The notes beneath the pieces are model-generated. The model saw only the letters and a program-made list of their open reading frames with translations. It had not been told where the DNA came from and did no database searches. Of a stretch of 64,000 bases of DNA, positions 61,397-64,000 are shown piece after piece (the first letter of the stretch is position 1; every line of letters starts with the position of its first letter). The position numbers were made by a program, and so were the translations under genes. Location of the stretch: positions 202,405 to 266,404 of the forward strand of contig NZ_VOJI01000005.1 in assembly GCF_007923445.1 (NCBI RefSeq), in the 5' to 3' direction. Origin of the DNA: Puniceibacterium confluentis (lineage in GTDB: Bacteria > Pseudomonadota > Alphaproteobacteria > Rhodobacterales > Rhodobacteraceae).

Positions 61397-64000
61397 ATGA
61401 GCGACACATTCATTTTCGAAGCCAGGATATCCTCCGGCACGGATGATGCGGAGGAGCGTACGTCGGGGTCGGTATACCTCAACAGTTCCGATCTCGAGAT
61501 TGTGGATGACGGAGGCAAGACCGGCCAGACCATCGGGCTTCGCTTCACCAGCATCGACATCCCGGCGGCTGCGATCATCACCACTGCCTACATCCAGTTC
61601 CAGGTCGACGAGGTCGATACCGGCCCCTCTTCCCTGACGATCCGGGGGGAGAACACAGACGACGCCGCCGCCTTCACCAATGCCCGTTTCGATGTCTCCT
61701 CGCGCGGCGCCACGGCGGCATCCGCCGTCTGGGCGCCTGACGCGTGGAACGTCGTGGGGGCGGCGGGGGTCGCCCAGCGGACCTCGGACCTCGCGGCCAT
61801 CGTGCAGGAGATCCTCGACCGGGGCGACTGGGCTGCGTTCAACGACCTGGCCTTCCTGATCACCGGCAGCGGGGAGCGCACCGCGGAAGCCTTTGAGGGC
61901 AGTTCTGCCGGCGCGCCGCTGCTGCATGTCGAATATACCCTGCCGGATGACGGCAATGCCCCGCCGACCCTGGATCTCGACCTTGATGACTCCTCGGTCG
62001 CAGGCACCGGCTATGCGACGACCTTTGTCGAGAGCGGCGCTCCGGTGGCGATTGCCGATGTCGATGCCGTGATCACCGACACCGATGACACCGACATGGA
62101 GCGCGCCACCATCACGCTGACGAATGCGCAGGCAGGCGATGCACTGACGGTAAACCTCGCGGGCCTGCCGCCCGGGATCACCGTCAATGCGGCCTCGACG
62201 ACAACCAACATCATCCTGTCCGGCACCGCCTCCCTCGCCGACTATCAGCTCGCCTTGCAGCAGGTTCTGTTCGACAATACGAGCACGTCCCCGGATCCGG
62301 TCGACCAGGTGGTCAATGTGGTGGTGAACGACGGCTCGCGGAACTCCGACACTGCCGTTGCCACCGTCGCCATCAATCTATTGCCTGAAGCGCTCGATGA
62401 CAGCGCGGCCGGTCTTGTGAACACCACCACCGTCACCGGCAACGTCCTTGCGAACGACGATCAGGGCGACACGCCGACCACCATCGTCACCTACGATCCT
62501 GTCGGCACCGCCGGTGGCGCTGTGGTCAGCAACGGCAACGGCACATTCGACTACACCCCGGTCACCGATTTCACCGGCACGGATACCTTCACCTACACGA
62601 TCCAGGACAGCACCGGCGACCAGTCCACGGCAACAGTCTCGATCGCCGTCACCAGCGCTGCTCCGACGGTCTTTGAAGCCAGGATATCCTCCGGCGCGGA
62701 TGATGCGGAGGAGCGTACGTCGGGGTCGGTATACCTCAACAGTTCCGATCTCGAGATTGTGGATGACGGAGGCAAGACCGGCCAGACCATCGGGCTTCGC
62801 TTCACCAGCATCGACATCCCGGCAGCTGCGATCATCACCACTGCCTACATCCAGTTCCAGGTCGATGAGGTCGATACCGGCCCCTCTTCCCTGACGATCC
62901 GGGGCGAGAACACAGACGACGCCGCCGCCTTCACCAATGCCCGTTTCGATGTCTCCTCGCGCGGCGCCACGGCGGCATCCGCCGTCTGGGCGCCTGACGC
63001 GTGGAACGTCGTGGGGGCGGCGGGGGTCGCCCAGCGGACCTCGGACCTCGCGGCCATCGTGCAGGAGATCCTCGACCGGGGCGACTGGGCTGCGTTCAAC
63101 GACCTGGCCTTCCTGATCACCGGCAGCGGGGAGCGCACCGCGGAAGCCTTTGAGGGCAGTTCTGCCGGCGCGCCGCTGCTGCATGTCGAATATACCCTGC
63201 CGGATGACGGCAATGCCCCGCCGACCCTGGATCTCGACCTTGATGACTCCTCGGTCGCAGGCACCGGCTATGCGACGACCTTTGTCGAGAGCGGCGCTCC
63301 GGTGGCGATTGCCGATGTCGATGCCGTGATCACCGACACCGATGACACCGACATGGAGCGCGCCACCATCACGCTGACGAATGCGCAGGCAGGCGATGCA
63401 CTGACGGTAAACCTCGCGGGCCTGCCGCCCGGGATCACCGTCAATGCGGCCTCGACGACAACCAACATCATCCTGTCCGGCACCGCCTCCCTCGCCGACT
63501 ATCAGCTCGCCTTGCAGCAGGTTCTGTTCGACAATGCGAGCACGTCCCCGGATCCGGTCGACCGGGTGGTCAATGTGGTGGTGAACGACGGATCGCGGAA
63601 CTCCGACACTGCCGTTGCCACCGTCGCCATCAATCTATTGCCTGAAGCGCTCGATGACAGCGCGGCCGGTCTTGTGAACACCACCACCGTCACCGGCAAC
63701 GTCCTTGCGAACGACGATCAGGGCGACACGCCGACCACCATCGTCACCTACGATCCTGTCGGCACCGCCGGTGGCGCTGTGGTCAGCAACGGCAACGGCA
63801 CATTCGACTACACCCCGGTCACCGATTTCACCGGCACGGATACCTTCACCTACACGATCCAGGACAGCACCGGCGACCAGTCCACGGCAACAGTCTCGAT
63901 CTGGGTCACCAACGCCGGTGGCAGCAACCCCCCGACTGTTGTTGGTATTCATACGATGTGGTCACATAATATCCCCGACCCTTCAGGCATCGCATACGAT
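61397..64000 (+). CDS. Large repeat-containing secreted-type protein (3' end outside window)
   Basis: The first 868 residues are visible. After MSDTFI come two units of 419 residues. Each has a ~160-residue beta-sandwich (FEARISSG, GQTIGLRFTSIDIPAAAIIT, AYIQFQVDEVDTGPSSLTIR, ending PLLHVEYTLPDDG), a cadherin/CADG-like domain (SVAGTGYATTFVESGAPVAI, DGSRNSDTAVATVAI) and a tandem-95/VCBS-like domain (NVLANDDQGDTPTTI, GTFDYTPVTDFTGTDTFTYT). After unit 2 a new segment begins (WSHNIPDPSGIAYD) that looks like the start of a beta-propeller. No N-terminal signal peptide; such proteins usually use a C-terminal RTX/type I signal, which would be outside the window. Confidence 0.88.
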   Translation, partial: MSDTFIFEARISSGTDDAEERTSGSVYLNSSDLEIVDDGGKTGQTIGLRFTSIDIPAAAIITTAYIQFQVDEVDTGPSSLTIRGENTDDAAAFTNARFDVSSRGATAASAVWAPDAWNVVGAAGVAQRTSDLAAIVQEILDRGDWAAFNDLAFLITGSGERTAEAFEGSSAGAPLLHVEYTLPDDGNAPPTLDLDLDDSSVAGTGYATTFVESGAPVAIADVDAVITDTDDTDMERATITLTNAQAGDALTVNLAGLPPGITVNAASTTTNIILSGTASLADYQLALQQVLFDNTSTSPDPVDQVVNVVVNDGSRNSDTAVATVAINLLPEALDDSAAGLVNTTTVTGNVLANDDQGDTPTTIVTYDPVGTAGGAVVSNGNGTFDYTPVTDFTGTDTFTYTIQDSTGDQSTATVSIAVTSAAPTVFEARISSGADDAEERTSGSVYLNSSDLEIVDDGGKTGQTIGLRFTSIDIPAAAIITTAYIQFQVDEVDTGPSSLTIRGENTDDAAAFTNARFDVSSRGATAASAVWAPDAWNVVGAAGVAQRTSDLAAIVQEILDRGDWAAFNDLAFLITGSGERTAEAFEGSSAGAPLLHVEYTLPDDGNAPPTLDLDLDDSSVAGTGYATTFVESGAPVAIADVDAVITDTDDTDMERATITLTNAQAGDALTVNLAGLPPGITVNAASTTTNIILSGTASLADYQLALQQVLFDNASTSPDPVDRVVNVVVNDGSRNSDTAVATVAINLLPEALDDSAAGLVNTTTVTGNVLANDDQGDTPTTIVTYDPVGTAGGAVVSNGNGTFDYTPVTDFTGTDTFTYTIQDSTGDQSTATVSIWVTNAGGSNPPTVVGIHTMWSHNIPDPSGIAYD
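61418..63901 (+). repeat. Tandem 1257-bp duplication inside the repeat protein gene
   Basis: Copy 1 (61418-62644) and copy 2 (62675-63901) start 1257 bp apart (exactly 419 codons). I count by eye about seven single-base differences in 1227 bp, so the duplication is recent or kept uniform by gene conversion. The copies are joined by 30 bp of linker. Confidence 0.95.

Noticed and set aside
61418-63901. CRISPR-like interpretation of the long repeats
   Set aside because: Two 1227-bp in-frame coding units with a 30-bp linker have nothing in common with 24-40-bp CRISPR repeats and spacers.
61334-63952. Several minus-strand frames in the repeat region, occurring twice with identical sequence
   Set aside because: They are reverse shadows of the duplicated 1257-bp units. 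The plus frame runs uninterrupted through both copies and encodes recognisable beta-sandwich domains.

Overview
The window is GC-rich, densely coded chromosomal DNA from an alphaproteobacterium, most likely a marine member of the Rhodobacteraceae (roseobacter group). Three things point there: the gene orders (DUF2842 next to purA; hflK-hflC-DUF2065-degP; ribBX-ribH-nusB; phaR-phaP-phaC against phaZ), the two GTTC-N7-GTTC SOS boxes of the alphaproteobacterial LexA type, and several small protein families that I know mainly from this family. I see no rRNA genes, CRISPR arrays, transposases or integrases. One tRNA (Tyr) and one strong structured-RNA candidate (probably 6S RNA) are present.

Layout. 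1-9.5 kb: the end of a lytic transglycosylase, a fused NuoE/NuoF-type diaphorase subunit of a formate dehydrogenase, an AlkB-type membrane hydroxylase, xseA, purD, an FG-GAP protein, a [2Fe-2S] ferredoxin, an SOS-boxed remnant of dnaE2 and a peptidoglycan-binding lipoprotein. 9.9-16.5 kb: a leftward run of envelope, protein-quality and redox genes (degP, DUF2065, hflC, hflK, gor, rpiA). 16.8-25.6 kb: a GST, sdaA, a DMT exporter, thiN, a large acidic disordered protein, DUF2842 and purA. 25.6-32.4 kb: a cobalt-type nitrile hydratase operon, secG, pyrG, rlmJ and two TerB-like genes.

32.7-41.0 kb is a coherent catabolic island. A polar amino-acid/amine ABC transporter (ATPase, binding protein, two permeases) is followed by two gamma-glutamylpolyamine synthetase-like glutamine synthetases, a class I glutamine amidotransferase and a gamma-glutamylputrescine-oxidase-like flavoprotein. 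Together these suggest uptake of an amine, gamma-glutamylation, oxidation and release of glutamate. 41.2-45.8 kb is the polyhydroxybutyrate module (phaR, phaP, phaC, phaZ), with CTGC-N3-GCAG PhaR operators visible at the phaP and phaC/phaZ promoters.

45.8-60.4 kb holds an oxidoreductase, rpoH, rluD, very tightly packed small genes, an SOS-controlled mmcB, a membrane-protein/ClpP-like pair, the probable 6S RNA, an ECF sigma/anti-sigma pair, the riboflavin genes ribB(X)-ribH with nusB, and rlmB. After tRNA-Tyr comes about 0.8 kb without a convincing gene. The window then ends inside a large secreted-type protein whose first ~830 residues are two nearly identical 419-residue units.

The observations most worth following are the SOS-boxed DnaE2 OB-domain stub, the 1257-bp tandem duplication, the small gene that shares both its start and its stop codon with its neighbours, the probable ATT start codon of an ABC permease, the Asp/Ser/Gly-rich insert in glutathione reductase, the PhaR operators and the 6S RNA candidate. 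I did not find a multigene system that I can defend as wholly new.
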